In this document: positions 27,685 through 36,328 of the stretch, one piece after another
Numbering within the stretch: position 1 is the first letter of the stretch
Layout: each line of letters starts with the position of its first letter
Source: Micromonospora echinofusca
Lineage (GTDB): Bacteria > Actinomycetota > Actinomycetes > Mycobacteriales > Micromonosporaceae
Length of the DNA stretch: 64,000 nt
Assembly: GCF_900091445.1 (NCBI RefSeq)
Contig: NZ_LT607733.1
Span: forward strand, 3,054,501 to 3,118,500
Direction of reading: 5' to 3'
Translations under genes and position numbers: made by a program
Notes under the pieces: model-generated
The model's input: the letters and a program-made list of their open reading frames with translations, nothing else
What the model was told of the DNA's origin: nothing
The model's database searches: none

Positions 27685-28452
27685 TCAGCCGAGCTGAAGA
27701 CGGTCGGCCAGGCCGGCCCGGGTGAACGCGTCGACCACGTCGTCGCGCCCCTCGGTGAAGTGGGCCCAGCTGTCCACGTGCACGGGCACGACCCGCCGCG
27801 CGCCCAGGATGCGGGCGGCCTCGGCGGCCTGGGCGCTGTCGAGGGTGAGCAGCGCGCCGTCGAACATGGGGGTACGCACGGCCCCGGCGAACAGCACGGC
27901 GGTGTCGACCGGCCCGAAGCGCTCGGCGATCTGCCGGACCAGATCCAGCGAGGCGTTGTCGCCGCTGACGTAGACCGTGGGCAGGTCGGCGGCGGTCAGG
28001 ACGAACCCGACGACCTCACCGGTGAGCGGCTCGCAGCCCTCCGGGCCGTGCCGGGCGGGCACGCCCGTCACGGTCACGGTCCCACCGCCGGGGCGGTCCA
28101 GCTCGACGGACTCCCACGCCGCCAGGCCCCGGGCGGTGCCGCCGAGGCGACCCGCCCCGCTGGGGGTCGTGACGGTCAGGGCCACGTCGGCCAGCAGGGC
28201 ACGACCGGCGTGGTCGAGGTTGTCGGGGTGCTGGTCGTGGGAGAGCAGCACCCCGTCGACGGGTCCGAGATCGGCCGGGCCGGCGGTGGCGGGGGCCGTC
28301 TTGGTGAGGACCATGCCGGGGCCCAGGGGATAGTCGCCGGGGGCGTCGAAGGTCGGGTCGGTCAGGAACCTGAGCCCGCCGTACTCGATGAGGGTGGTCG
28401 GGCCGCCGAAGACGCGGACGGGGACGGTCGTCGTGCTGGTGTCGGTCACCAC
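27685..28452 (-). CDS. MBL-fold metallo-hydrolase
   Basis: A 255-aa beta-lactamase-fold hydrolase of the UlaG-like group. The metal motif reads SHDQHPDNLD (72-79): H72, H75 and D77 are present, but the expected last His is Asn78, a variant of HxHxDH. Further metal ligands are probable in PARHGPEG and VSGDNA, and the C-terminal VPVHVDSWAHF. GTG start abuts a large inverted repeat. It is divergent from a CGNR regulator, which probably controls it. The stop region forms a small hairpin (CAGCTC/GAGCTG) that may end transcription. Confidence 0.85.
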   Translation of the reverse strand: MVTDTSTTTVPVRVFGGPTTLIEYGGLRFLTDPTFDAPGDYPLGPGMVLTKTAPATAGPADLGPVDGVLLSHDQHPDNLDHAGRALLADVALTVTTPSGAGRLGGTARGLAAWESVELDRPGGGTVTVTGVPARHGPEGCEPLTGEVVGFVLTAADLPTVYVSGDNASLDLVRQIAERFGPVDTAVLFAGAVRTPMFDGALLTLDSAQAAEAARILGARRVVPVHVDSWAHFTEGRDDVVDAFTRAGLADRLQLG

Positions 28453-28513
28453 GGTTCCTCACGGTTGGGGAATGCCTTATCCGTGAGGAACCGTAATCGG
28501 CTCTCACGGATAA
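28451..28513. promoter_or_regulatory. Operator array between MBL and CGNR genes
   Basis: Two interlocking inverted repeats share the core CCGTGAG: perfect 14-bp arms ACGGTTCCTCACGG (28451-28464) and CCGTGAGGAACCGT (28481-28494), and perfect 11-bp arms TTATCCGTGAG (28478-28488) and CTCACGGATAA (28503-28513). Three CTCACGG half-sites in 63 bp cover both divergent promoters, ending 8 bp before the CGNR start. This is a multi-site operator for one dimeric regulator, most simply the CGNR protein itself. Confidence 0.8.
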
Positions 28514-28520
28514 ACGCAAG

Positions 28521-29150
28521 ATGTACCATGAGAACGTGACGGAGTCCGCGACCACCGAGGCCATCGGCCCCGCCGCGCTGCTACCGGCGCCGGGCGCGGA
28601 GCGGCACGTCGCGCTGGACTTCGCCAACAGCGCCCCGACGCTGCCCGGTGGCCAGTCCCTGGATCTCCTCGGCACCCCCGAAGCCGCCGCGCGGTGGCTG
28701 GCCGAACGTCACCTCGCCCCGCCCGAAGCGGAGCTGCGGGAGGTGTGCGCGCAGCGGTTGCGCGCGCTGCGCGATCAGATCCGAGCCCTGATCGCCTCCC
28801 GGATCGACGCGCGACCCGCCCCCGCCGGCGCCCTGCGTGCGGTCAACGACGCCCTGACCACCGCTCCCGCCGCCGAGTTGCTGCACTGGGATGAGGCACG
28901 CGGCCTGCACCGCGCCCCGGCGCACCCCGTCACGCAGATCGTCGACCACGCCATGGCGGTCCTGGCGGCCGACGCGGCCGACCTGCTCAGCGGCCCCCAC
29001 GCCGACCGCCTCGCCGCCTGCGGCTCCGCCCCCTGCACCCGCTACCTGCTGCGCACCCACGCCCGCCGGCACTGGTGCTCGGTCCGCTGCGGCGATCGCG
29101 CCCGCGCGGCCCGCGCCTACGCCCGCCGCACCCGCACCGAGGCGCCCTGA
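28521..29150 (+). CDS. CGNR zinc-finger/ABATE-domain transcriptional regulator
   Basis: A 209-aa protein. The N-terminal ABATE (putative stress-response ligand-binding) domain covers about 25-150 (HVALDFANSAPTLPGGQSLDLLGTPEAAARWL). The C-terminal CGNR zinc finger (about 160-200) has C-x4-C (CGSAPC) and CSVRCGDRARAARAYARRT; the canonical CGNR is here CGDR. ATG 28521 is used; GTG 28536 is an alternative that would leave more room for a promoter after the operator array. Presumed autoregulated repressor of the divergent MBL gene. Confidence 0.87.
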   Translation: MYHENVTESATTEAIGPAALLPAPGAERHVALDFANSAPTLPGGQSLDLLGTPEAAARWLAERHLAPPEAELREVCAQRLRALRDQIRALIASRIDARPAPAGALRAVNDALTTAPAAELLHWDEARGLHRAPAHPVTQIVDHAMAVLAADAADLLSGPHADRLAACGSAPCTRYLLRTHARRHWCSVRCGDRARAARAYARRTRTEAP

Positions 29151-29209
29151 CCCGGGCGGCTCTTCGGCAGGCCCCCACCGCTCATCGCCGGCCCCGGTGA
29201 CGCCGACGA

Positions 29210-29247
29210 GGCCCTTGAGGACCATTGGCGCTGGATCCGGCGCTAAG
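29210..29247 (+). repeat. Left 38-bp terminal inverted repeat
   Basis: It starts GGCCCTTGAGGACCA and ends GGATCCGGCGCTAAG. Against the right end it differs at 5 of 38 positions. The outer end lacks the usual GGGG of Tn3 family termini. Confidence 0.85.
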
Positions 29248-29293
29248 GCTCGGGTCTGTTGATGGCGGTGGGTGTGCCGTACGTTGATCGGTC

Positions 29294-31173
29294 GTGCCGA
29301 GCAGATTCTTAACTGATGACCAAATCGCGCAGTTCGGCCGGTTCGCGGCTGCGCCGCCTGGTCAGGAGGCGTTGGAGCGGTTCTTCTTCCTCGACGACGC
29401 TGACCGGGAGTTGGTGGTGACCCGTCGTGGCGCTCACAACCGGTTGGGGTTCGCGTCGCAGTTGGTGACGGTCCGGTTCCTGGGGGCGTTCCTGTCGGAT
29501 CCGTTGGATGTGCCGCTGGTGGTGCTGGACTACGTCGCAGCGCAGGTCGGTGTGGGTGACCCGTCGTGTGTGAAGCGGTACACGGAGCGGGAGAAGACCC
29601 GGCTGGAGCATCAGTGGGAGATCGCGCAGGTGGACGGCTTTGTGTCGTTCGCCTCGGCGCAGGAGTCGCTGGTGCAGTGGCTGGATCGGCGGTCGTGGAC
29701 GACGGGCGACGGCCCGAAGGCGTTGTTCTTCGCGGCGGTGGCCTGGCTGCGTGAGCGGAAGGTGCTGCTGCCGGCGGTGACGCCGCTTATGAGGTTGGTG
29801 GCCGAGGTCCGGCAGGCGGCGGAGACGCGGTTGTTCGACCAACTGGCGGGGGCGGTGTCGGCTGAGCAGGCAAGGCTGTTGGAGTCGGTGTTGCAGGTGC
29901 CGGAGGGTCAGCGGCGCTCGCAGTTGGACCTGTGGCGCCGTGGTGAGCGGTCCACGACGGGCCGGGGCATGGTGGCGGCGTTGACGCGGGTGTCGTCGAT
30001 CGCCGGGTTGGGGATGCGCCGTGTGGATGTGGCGGTGGTGCCGACCCGGCGGGTGATTGAGTTGGCCCGGCGGCGAAGGCACCGAAGCTGGCCCGGCATC
30101 CGTACCGGCGCAGGTTGGCGACGTTGTTGGCGACGGTGCGGTGGCTTGAGGTGACGGCCACCGACGACGCGTTGGAGTTGTTCGACGTGTTCATGTCGAA
30201 CGAGTTGATCGGGCGGGCGTCGAAGGCAGCGAACAAGGAGAAGCTGCGTCGGCAGCCGGGGTACGCGCGGCACGCCGCGGACGCTCGGGCGAACCCGAAG
30301 TACTTCGCCCGCAGGCGGGGCGTGACCTGGCTGAACATGGTCTCGGATCAGGCGATCGGGTTGGCCGGCAAGGTGCTGTCCGGCACCCCGCGCGACACCC
30401 TGAACGTCGTCGACCTGGTCTACAACCCCGACGGCGGCCCGGGGCCGGAGGTGCTGATCACCGACGCCGGGTCGTACTCCGACGTGGTCTTCGGGATCGT
30501 CACCTTGCTGGGCTTCGACTACCGGCCGGTGCTCGCGGACCTACCGGATACGAAACTGTGGCGCGTCGATGCCCGCGCCGACTACGGCGTGCTGGACAAG
30601 ACAGCGCGGGGCCGGGTCGACCTGGACAAGATCCGCCGGCACTGGCCGGACGTGTTGCGGGTGATCGCGTCGGTGCACACCCGGGAGATCTCCGCGCACG
30701 ACGTGATCAGGGTGTTGCAGCACGACGGACGGCTCACCGACCTCGGCGAGGCGGTCGCGCACTACGGCCGGATCTTCAAGACCCTGCATGTGCTGACGTT
30801 CGCCGACGACCCGGACTACCGCCGGCACCTCAAGGGAATGCGCAACCTTCAGGAGGGCCGCCACAGCGTCGGCCGGCACGTCCTCCACGGCCGCAAGGGC
30901 GAGCTACACCAGGCGTACCACGCCGGGATGGAGGACCAGCTCGGCGCGCTCGGCCTGGTCCTGAACTGCATCACCCTGTGGAACACCCTCTACTTGAACC
31001 ACGCCCTGGACGCGCTACGCAGCCAGGAGTACCCGGTGCTGGAGGCCGACGCCGTCCGCCTCTCGGCGTACCAGTACAAACACATCAACGTGCACGGCCA
31101 CTACTCGTTCGCCCTGCCCGACCTGGACGGCGCCCGCCGGCCGCTGCGCGACCCCGACGCCTTCGAGGAGTAG
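29294..31173 (+). pseudogene. tnpA: Tn3-family transposase TnpA, frameshifted and internally deleted
   Basis: The GTG-started N-terminal part (to about 30070) has the Tn3 TnpA opening LTDDQIAQFGRFAAAPPGQEALERFFFLDDADRELV. A frameshift near 30072-30080 (after RRVIELAR) moves the frame to one reading AKAPKLARHPYRRRLATLLATVRWLEV. After KEKLRRQPGYARHAA the sequence jumps directly to the C-terminal catalytic region (NPKYFARRRGVTWLNMVSDQ, GTPRDTLNVVDL, ITDAGSYSDVVFG, HGRKGELHQAY, EDQLGALGLVLN). About 300 residues of a normal roughly 1000-aa enzyme, including the first catalytic Asp region, are missing. It is therefore inactive, while the second Asp and the Glu motif survive. Confidence 0.88.
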
Positions 31174-31294
31174 CGCCTGACCGTCGCGCCGCGTTGACCG
31201 CGCCGCCGGCGCCGGCGCCGGCGAGCTACGTAAGCGGGTCGGTATGGCCCTCGCCGAAGCCGAGATGGGCTGAAGACGCAGCCGACCCGGCCCC

Positions 31295-31332
31295 GGGGAG
31301 CGAGGAAGAACGGAACGAAGATCGGCGCTAAG
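31295..31332 (+). repeat. Orphan 38-bp Tn3-type terminus inside the island
   Basis: Exactly 38 bp beginning GGGG and ending GCGCTAAG, with the internal box GGAACGAA at positions 18-25, the same place it occupies in the classical Tn3 terminus. The inner (TAAG) side faces right, so it is the left end of a different element extending over the cargo genes. No partner copy is visible to the right within the window. It lies in the 31174-31634 gap. Confidence 0.7.
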
Positions 31333-31530
31333 GCGGAAGCGCCACCGCGAGGCCGCGCAGGGGTGAAACTCCGTGCAGATCGCCCGGTGGCGACCGATGG
31401 CGCTGGCGGAAGTTGCGGGATCTGATTTCGGTTGCGGCCTTGCATGCCTGGAACATGTAGGAGTGTCCGCTGATAGGTGCAATATTTCCCGCGATTTCAT
31501 TGATCAATTGAGCAACGTCGCCGGCCTCGA

Positions 31531-31611
31531 ATTCACTTGACGTGAATAGGCATTGACGCTGCGTTGCCGCCTGGGTAGCGTCGTCGGGGTCGCTGACAAT
31601 CACTGAAGTGA
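31531..31611 (+). promoter_or_regulatory. Promoter with flanking repeated palindromes for the I36-like gene
   Basis: A -35 TTGACG (31553-31558) and a -10 TAGCGT (31576-31581) have a 17-bp spacer, a good vegetative-sigma promoter. It is flanked by two related palindromes: ATTCAC-TTGAC-GTGAAT (31531-31547) upstream and AATCACTGAAGTGAAT (31598-31613) downstream; both contain an ATTCACTT-type half-site. This suggests one repressor bridging or covering the promoter. Confidence 0.6.
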
Positions 31612-31634
31612 ATGCCAAGACGAGGGAGAGTTGA

Positions 31635-32021
31635 GTGAGACGATCACTCTATTCTGTTGGTGCTGGTGTGGTGATGTCCCTGGCGTTGGCCGCTCCCGCC
31701 GCAGCGGCTCCGGTGCAGCCGTTCACCGAGACCACCGCCTGCGACAGCGGTCGTGTGTGCATGTGGGAGGACCCGTTCAAGGCTGGTAACCGGTACGTGC
31801 ACTCCACGCAGACGACGTTCGAGATCCCCGGATGGGACGGCGACAACGAGATCAGTTCGGTCTGGAACCGCACTGGTCAGAAGCTGACGATTTTCGACAA
31901 CGACGGTTACACCGGCACGCGAATCTGCCTGAACGCTGGCGAATATGTCGCGGAGTTGGGGCCGGAGCGCGCCTTCGACAATGAGGCGGAGAGTTACAAG
32001 CTCGCCAACAACTGTCTCTGA
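31635..32021 (+). CDS. Secreted peptidase-inhibitor-like protein (family I36/beta-gamma-crystallin fold)
   Basis: A 128-aa exported protein. Sec signal peptide: MRRSLYSVGAGVVMSLALAAPAAA, with predicted cleavage after the AAPAAAA region (about 24-25). The mature part has the I36 pattern: CDSGRVCMWEDPFKAGNRYVH, VWNRTGQKLTIFDNDGYTGTRICLNAGEY and a terminal NNCL, with four cysteines likely in two disulfides. The family includes the Streptomyces metalloproteinase inhibitor SMPI and many proteins of unknown role. GTG start after GAGGGAGAG. It is transposon cargo with its own regulated promoter. Confidence 0.85.
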   Translation: MRRSLYSVGAGVVMSLALAAPAAAAPVQPFTETTACDSGRVCMWEDPFKAGNRYVHSTQTTFEIPGWDGDNEISSVWNRTGQKLTIFDNDGYTGTRICLNAGEYVAELGPERAFDNEAESYKLANNCL

Positions 32022-32114
32022 TCGATCACAGCGACGCGCGGCGAGGGTGCTGGCCATAGATTCGTATGGCTGGCATCCTCGGCGTCGTGAGCAACTTCGG
32101 GGGTGGTCTTCAGG

Positions 32115-32792
32115 ATGGGCATCGGTGTGGGTGCTGACGTCGTCTCGAGCGACGGCCTGACCTACACGGTCGGCCAGACGGTCGCCGTGCGCGAGGCCAG
32201 CGTATGTGTGGCAAGGGGCGAGGTCGTCGCGATCACGGGCCCGTCCGGCTCGGGCAAATCCACTCTGCTGTTCCTGCTCGCGGGAGTGTTGAGCCCGGAC
32301 AAGGGGTCGGTGCATCTCAACGGCGTCGACCTCGGCGCGGTCAGTGACCGCGCACGAGCCGGTTTGCGGCTGCGCCAGTGCGGCTTCGTGATGCAGTTCG
32401 GGGACCTGATACCGGAGCTGACGCTGGCCGAGAATGTGGAGCTGCCGTTGCGCCTGACCGGCGTCTCCGCCCGCAAGGCCCGCGCGACCGCGGACGGACT
32501 GCTGGCTCGCCTCGGCCTCGACGGTGAGCGGAATCGCACGCCGTCGCGGGTATCCGGTGGGCAGGCCCAGCGGGCCGCCATCGCGCGGGCGCTCGTGCAT
32601 CAGCCGAGTGTTGTCTTCGCTGACGAGCCGACCGGCGCGCTGGACTCCCACTCAGCCGCGCAGTCGCTGTCAGCGCTGCTCGACCTGGCTCGCGCTGGCG
32701 GCAGCGCTCTCATCCTGGTCACCCACGCCGCCGAGGTCGCCGCCACGGCAGACCGGGTCCTGACGATGCGAGATGGCGTGCTGCAGGCATGA
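32115..32792 (+). CDS. ABC transporter ATP-binding protein (MacB/LolD type)
   Basis: A 225-aa ATPase: Walker A GPSGSGKS, Q-loop MQFGDLIPELTLAENVELP, signature VSGGQAQRAAIARAL, Walker B VVFADEPTGALD, H-loop VTHA. I start at ATG 32115 because GGGGGTGG precedes it; GTG 32103 is alternative. Base use is somewhat less GC-rich than the core genes, in line with its island location. It overlaps the permease by 4 bp. Confidence 0.92.
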   Translation: MGIGVGADVVSSDGLTYTVGQTVAVREASVCVARGEVVAITGPSGSGKSTLLFLLAGVLSPDKGSVHLNGVDLGAVSDRARAGLRLRQCGFVMQFGDLIPELTLAENVELPLRLTGVSARKARATADGLLARLGLDGERNRTPSRVSGGQAQRAAIARALVHQPSVVFADEPTGALDSHSAAQSLSALLDLARAGGSALILVTHAAEVAATADRVLTMRDGVLQA

Positions 32793-35083
32793 GCTACCTC
32801 CCGTTCGTGCGGTTGGGGTTGCGGCTGTGCCGCGGCGGCGGCCCCGCTGGATTGGTCCGTCTGGTGCTGCAGGCAGCAGCGGTCGCCTTCGGCGCGTTCG
32901 TGCTCCTGGCCACCCTCGCCGCTCCAGGTGTCGCCGAGCGGCAGGACGGCCGCATCGGTGATCGAGAGCCCGTCCTGGCGGCATCAGCCGGCACGGCGGG
33001 GTGTTTCAAGCTACGCACCGTCGAGGACAACGTCGGCTCCCGCCCGTTACGCCGTGTCGCCGTGTGGAACGCCACCGCGCAGTCGCCTCGGCCGCCCGGC
33101 GTACTGGCTTGGCCAGCGGCCGGTGAGATCGTGGTGTCACCCGCCCTGGCAGAGCTCATCGGCGATGACGCGCGCGCTGCCGCGAGGTTCCCGCAGCGTG
33201 TCGTCGGCGTCGTTGGCCCCGCGGGCTTGGTTGCGCCGGACGAGCTGTTGGCCTACGTCGGCGTGCCCGCTGCCGAAGCGGATCGGGCGGGCGGCGCGCA
33301 GTGCGTCGAACGGATCGGTACGCAGATCAGGCATCGGGGTGCTTCATGGACTGGGGCTGTCGAGGAGGTGCTGCGGCCGGCTGTGCTCGTGCCGGTCGGC
33401 ATGGCCGTGTTCGTTCTCATTCCTCTGGGCATCTTCCTGGCGGCGTCGGCACGGTTGTCGGCGGCCACCCGGGAACGGCGGCTGGCCGCTCTTCGCCTAC
33501 TCGGGGCCGACGCCCGCCAGACGCAGGTTGTCAACGCCGTCGAGACCGGGGCGGTGGCGGCCGTCGGCGCCGCGATCGGGACCGCCGGCTGGCTGGCCGC
33601 CCGCGGTGGAACCGAACAGTTGAATCTTGGTCACCTGCACTGGTTCGCCGAAGACCTCGCGCTGTCGCCGTTCACTGTCGCGATGACCACAGTGGGGCTG
33701 CCGCTGTATGCCGTCGCCGTGGCCACCGGCGCGTTCGCCCGCCTGCGCGGCAATCCCCTCCACGCCTTCCGCAACGCGGCCAGTCGACGGCCGGCGCTGC
33801 TGCGGATTGCACCTATCACCTGCGGAGTCGCCCTCCTGGCCGGCGCTGCGGCACTGCCCGCGACAAGGGCCTACTGGGCGCTGTTGGCCTTCGCCGCCGG
33901 CCTCGTTCTGACAGCCGTGGGACTGCCGCTGGTCACGCCGCTGCTAGTGCAGACCATGTGGCAGCGCCTCAACCGGCGTCCCGGTCTCCCGCCGGCGCTG
34001 CGTATCGCCGGGCGGCGCGCCCTGGCCTCAGACGGCGCTGCGGCCCGCCTCGTCGCGACGGTAGGTGTCACCCTCTTCGCTGCGGGAATCGGCCTCGGCG
34101 CTGCGGAGCACGTCCGTCTCGCGGAGTCGTTGGCCACACCGTCCGCGCCAGCCCAGCTCAAGCTCACTCTCGATGGCGCCGTGAACCCCACCGTGCTCGA
34201 CGCTCTGCGCGCCACCCCGGGCATACGCGGAGCCTCCCAGTACGAATACGCCTCGGCGGAACTGGGCGCTGAGCAGCGGGCCGACGTCATGATCGCCTCC
34301 TGCGCCGACGTCCGCGGACTGTTCGACGGCGCGGAAGCATGCAGTCCTGAGCGCGTCTACCGGTTGCACATCAACTCGCCCGACTTCGCCGGCGAGCCGC
34401 AACTCCCGGCCGGCACCACTCTGCGCCTGACGCCGGCCGCAGAAACCGACTGTCCCGCGGCGCGGACCGTCGTGGCGCCCGCCGACAAGCTTGAGCTGAC
34501 CCCGAAGCTGTACGCCGACCGGCCGTACCAACTGCTCATCACCACCGCTGCGAACTGCACCGCAGCGCAGACCACCACCGTTCTCCTGCGCAACGAACCA
34601 CCCGTCCTGGAACGGGCCCGCCAGATCCTCGCCACACAAGCTCCCGCATCCAACGTTCAAGGCTTCCTCGGCACCACGCAGGGCCTCGGAGGTGCCACCG
34701 TCACCGTGATCATCGGCGCGCTGATGGCTATCACCCTCCTGCTGTGCCTCGCCGCACTCGTCGTCGTCGCCGTCGACCGGCTGATCGAACGCCGCCGGCT
34801 CACTGCGGCCCTACGGGTCGTTGGAGTGCCCCGCCGGACAGAAGCCGCAGCCGACATGGCAGAAGTGGCCCTTCCGCTGGTCATCTCGGCAGGATTGGCG
34901 ATGGCGGCGACCGCGGGTGCCGTCCATGTCGCCATCGACATCACCGGGGTCACCACGCGCCGGTTCGGGGAGGTCCTGCTCATACAGGTTGGACTCACCG
35001 CAACCGCCGTCGTGCTGCTCACCGCGGTCGTCTACGTCGGCACCCTGCTCAGAACCAGCAGCGAAGACCTGAGGCGCGAGTAA
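32789..35083 (+). CDS. ABC transporter permease with two FtsX domains
   Basis: A 764-aa permease of the large macrolide/lipoprotein-exporter type. First transmembrane helix at about 25-50, extracytoplasmic domain to about 190, an FtsX module (about 195-320), further helices (about 330-395), a second extracytoplasmic domain (about 430-620) and the last FtsX module (about 635-755, including ERRRLTAALRVVGVPRRTEAAADMAEVALPLVISAGLAMA). Partner of the preceding ATPase; together they probably export a peptide or lipid. Whether the I36-like protein is functionally linked is unknown. Confidence 0.88.
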   Translation: MSYLPFVRLGLRLCRGGGPAGLVRLVLQAAAVAFGAFVLLATLAAPGVAERQDGRIGDREPVLAASAGTAGCFKLRTVEDNVGSRPLRRVAVWNATAQSPRPPGVLAWPAAGEIVVSPALAELIGDDARAAARFPQRVVGVVGPAGLVAPDELLAYVGVPAAEADRAGGAQCVERIGTQIRHRGASWTGAVEEVLRPAVLVPVGMAVFVLIPLGIFLAASARLSAATRERRLAALRLLGADARQTQVVNAVETGAVAAVGAAIGTAGWLAARGGTEQLNLGHLHWFAEDLALSPFTVAMTTVGLPLYAVAVATGAFARLRGNPLHAFRNAASRRPALLRIAPITCGVALLAGAAALPATRAYWALLAFAAGLVLTAVGLPLVTPLLVQTMWQRLNRRPGLPPALRIAGRRALASDGAAARLVATVGVTLFAAGIGLGAAEHVRLAESLATPSAPAQLKLTLDGAVNPTVLDALRATPGIRGASQYEYASAELGAEQRADVMIASCADVRGLFDGAEACSPERVYRLHINSPDFAGEPQLPAGTTLRLTPAAETDCPAARTVVAPADKLELTPKLYADRPYQLLITTAANCTAAQTTTVLLRNEPPVLERARQILATQAPASNVQGFLGTTQGLGGATVTVIIGALMAITLLLCLAALVVVAVDRLIERRRLTAALRVVGVPRRTEAAADMAEVALPLVISAGLAMAATAGAVHVAIDITGVTTRRFGEVLLIQVGLTATAVVLLTAVVYVGTLLRTSSEDLRRE

Positions 35084-35161
35084 CAGCGGGGAGCTCTTGG
35101 GAGCTGTCTCGATCCGGCGTTCCAGCGGCAGCCCGAGCGGCTGATGATGATGGAGCCACCG

Positions 35162-35296
35162 CGTCCCGTAAACGCTCCTTTCCGGGACGACCCATCGAGA
35201 TCAACTCTGCGAGGCGTTCGCCCAGGACGGCGAGTCCCGAAACCCGTCCCAGAACCGGCGTGTCCAAGCCGGGATTACGGGACGTTTCCGGGACGA
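35162..35296 (+). other. res-like recombination region of the resolvase
   Basis: Between the permease and resolvase genes, the motif GGGACG and its complement recur in paired form: CGTCCCGTAAACG ... TTTCCGGGACGA (35162-35190), a middle AGTCCCGAAACCCGTCCC block (35233 onward), and TACGGGACGTTTCCGGGACGA (about 35276-35295). Three imperfect inverted sub-sites next to tnpR is the layout of Tn3-family res. Exact sub-site borders need protein binding data. Confidence 0.6.
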
Positions 35297-35304
35297 TCGG
35301 CGAC

Positions 35305-35943
35305 ATGACCGAAGCCCCCGCCCGCGCCGCCGCCGCGCCGCCACGCCCGCACAACCGGATCCGCGTCGGCTACGCCCGGGTCAGCACCCGCGAGCAAGAC
35401 CACGACTCTCAACTCGACGACCTCAACGCCGCACACTGCCGCGAGATCATCATCGAGACCGCGAGCACCCGCGGCGACCGCCCCAAACTGCGCGCCGCCC
35501 TGGACGCCCTGCGCCCCGGCGACACCCTCGTCATCCACCGCCCTGACCGGGTCGCCCGCTCCATGAAGGAACTGCTCGTCTTCCTCGAAGACGAACTCCA
35601 CGCCCGCGACATCACCCTGGAAATCCTCACCGGCATCTGCGCCGGCGTGCACCGCCCCGGCGGCGCCACCCTCGCCGACCGGCTCCTGTTCGCCGTCGCC
35701 GCCCTCGCCGCCGAGATGGAACGCGAACTCATCCGCGACCGCACCCTCGACGGACTACGCGCCGCAGCCGCCGCCGGCCGACACGGCGGACGCCCCACCA
35801 CCGTCACCGATGACATTCTCGCCATCGCCCGCGCCCGCCAGGCCCGCGGCGAATCCGTCACCACCATCGCCAGACACCTCAGCGTCGGCCGCTCCACCCT
35901 CTACCGGGCACTACAACCCCCCGACCAGGCGATTACGGCTTAG
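35305..35943 (+). CDS. tnpR: Serine resolvase/invertase (TnpR-like)
   Basis: A 212-aa serine recombinase. The catalytic domain has RVGYARVSTREQDHDSQLD with the nucleophilic Ser of the VSTREQ motif (about residue 28). R-rich GDTLVIHRPDRVARSMKEL and AALAAEMERELIRDRTLDGLRAA carry the remaining active-site arginines and the E helix. The C-terminal HTH is GRPTTVTDDILAIARARQARGESVTTIARHLSVGRSTLYRAL. ATG 35305 lies just after the res-like region. The stop codon is within the right terminal repeat. It appears intact and would resolve cointegrates. Confidence 0.92.
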   Translation: MTEAPARAAAAPPRPHNRIRVGYARVSTREQDHDSQLDDLNAAHCREIIIETASTRGDRPKLRAALDALRPGDTLVIHRPDRVARSMKELLVFLEDELHARDITLEILTGICAGVHRPGGATLADRLLFAVAALAAEMERELIRDRTLDGLRAAAAAGRHGGRPTTVTDDILAIARARQARGESVTTIARHLSVGRSTLYRALQPPDQAITA

Positions 35944-35976
35944 CGCCGGATCCACTGCCATTGGTCCCCCAGGGCC
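35939..35976 (-). repeat. Right 38-bp terminal inverted repeat
   Basis: Reverse-strand reading starts GGCCCTGGGGGACCA and ends GGATCCGGCGCTAAG, pairing with 29210-29247. It abuts the second transposase relic directly. Confidence 0.85.
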
Positions 35977-36282
35977 GAGTCCGAGCGCGCCGAGTTGGTC
36001 TTCCTGCCCGGTGCGGTACGCCTGGTGCAGCTCGCCCTTACGACCGTGGAAGATGTGCCGGGCCAGGTCGTGGCGGCCCTCGTTGAGGTTGCGCATGGCC
36101 TTCATCTCACGGCGGTAGGCGGGGTCGTCGACGAAGGTAAGCACGTGCAGGGTCTTGAAGACCTGATGCTCGAAGCGGTCGACGTCGTCCAGGAAAAAGA
36201 ACCGCTCCAACACCGCCCGCTCCGGCGGCCCGGCGAACCGACCGTAAACGGCCTCCTCACCGGAGGTCAGAAAACTTCTCAC
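35977..36282 (-). pseudogene. Second Tn3-family transposase relic
   Basis: The reading frame starts 46 bp inside another 38-bp terminus, the same geometry as the first tnpA. It holds only the N-terminal residues (TSGEEAVYGRFAGPPERAVLERFFFLDDVDR) fused straight to C-terminal ones (EHQVFKTLHVLTFVDDPAYRREMKAMRNLNEGRHDLARHIFHGRKGELHQAYRTGQEDQLGALGL), a deletion of roughly 800 residues. It is then cut by the right end of the 6.8-kb element. Sequence differs from the first tnpA, so it came from a related but separate transposon. Confidence 0.85.
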
Positions 36283-36328
36283 GGCCGATCAACGACTACC
36301 ACCATCGAGAGTTATCGCTCAACCTCGG

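Larger units (their letters stand above)
29210..35976. mobile_element. Tn3-family transposon (degenerate), 6.8 kb
   Basis: The element is bounded by 38-bp inverted repeats (33 of 38 identical) at 29210-29247 and 35939-35976, each with the Tn3 inner end CGCTAAG. Inside: a frameshifted and internally deleted tnpA starting 47 bp from the left end, cargo (I36-like secreted protein, ABC exporter pair), a res-like region and a serine resolvase whose stop codon lies in the right repeat. Flanking 5-mers are GACGA (left) and GAGTC (right), so no target duplication remains; a rearrangement or later deletion is likely. A foreign Tn3 end at 31295-31332 shows the interior is composite. Confidence 0.8.

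Noticed and set aside
31204..31224. GCCGGC tandem units as a repeat element
   Set aside because: Just three to four copies of a short GC motif, expected by chance in this composition.
29205..35981. Target-site duplication of the 6.8-kb Tn3 element
   Set aside because: The flanking pentamers GACGA and GAGTC differ, so a simple insertion with duplication is not supported.
35911..36282. A genuine small 123-aa protein encoded on the minus strand
   Set aside because: Its halves are non-adjacent pieces of a Tn3 transposase and its last 20 or so residues are encoded by the neighbouring element's terminal repeat.
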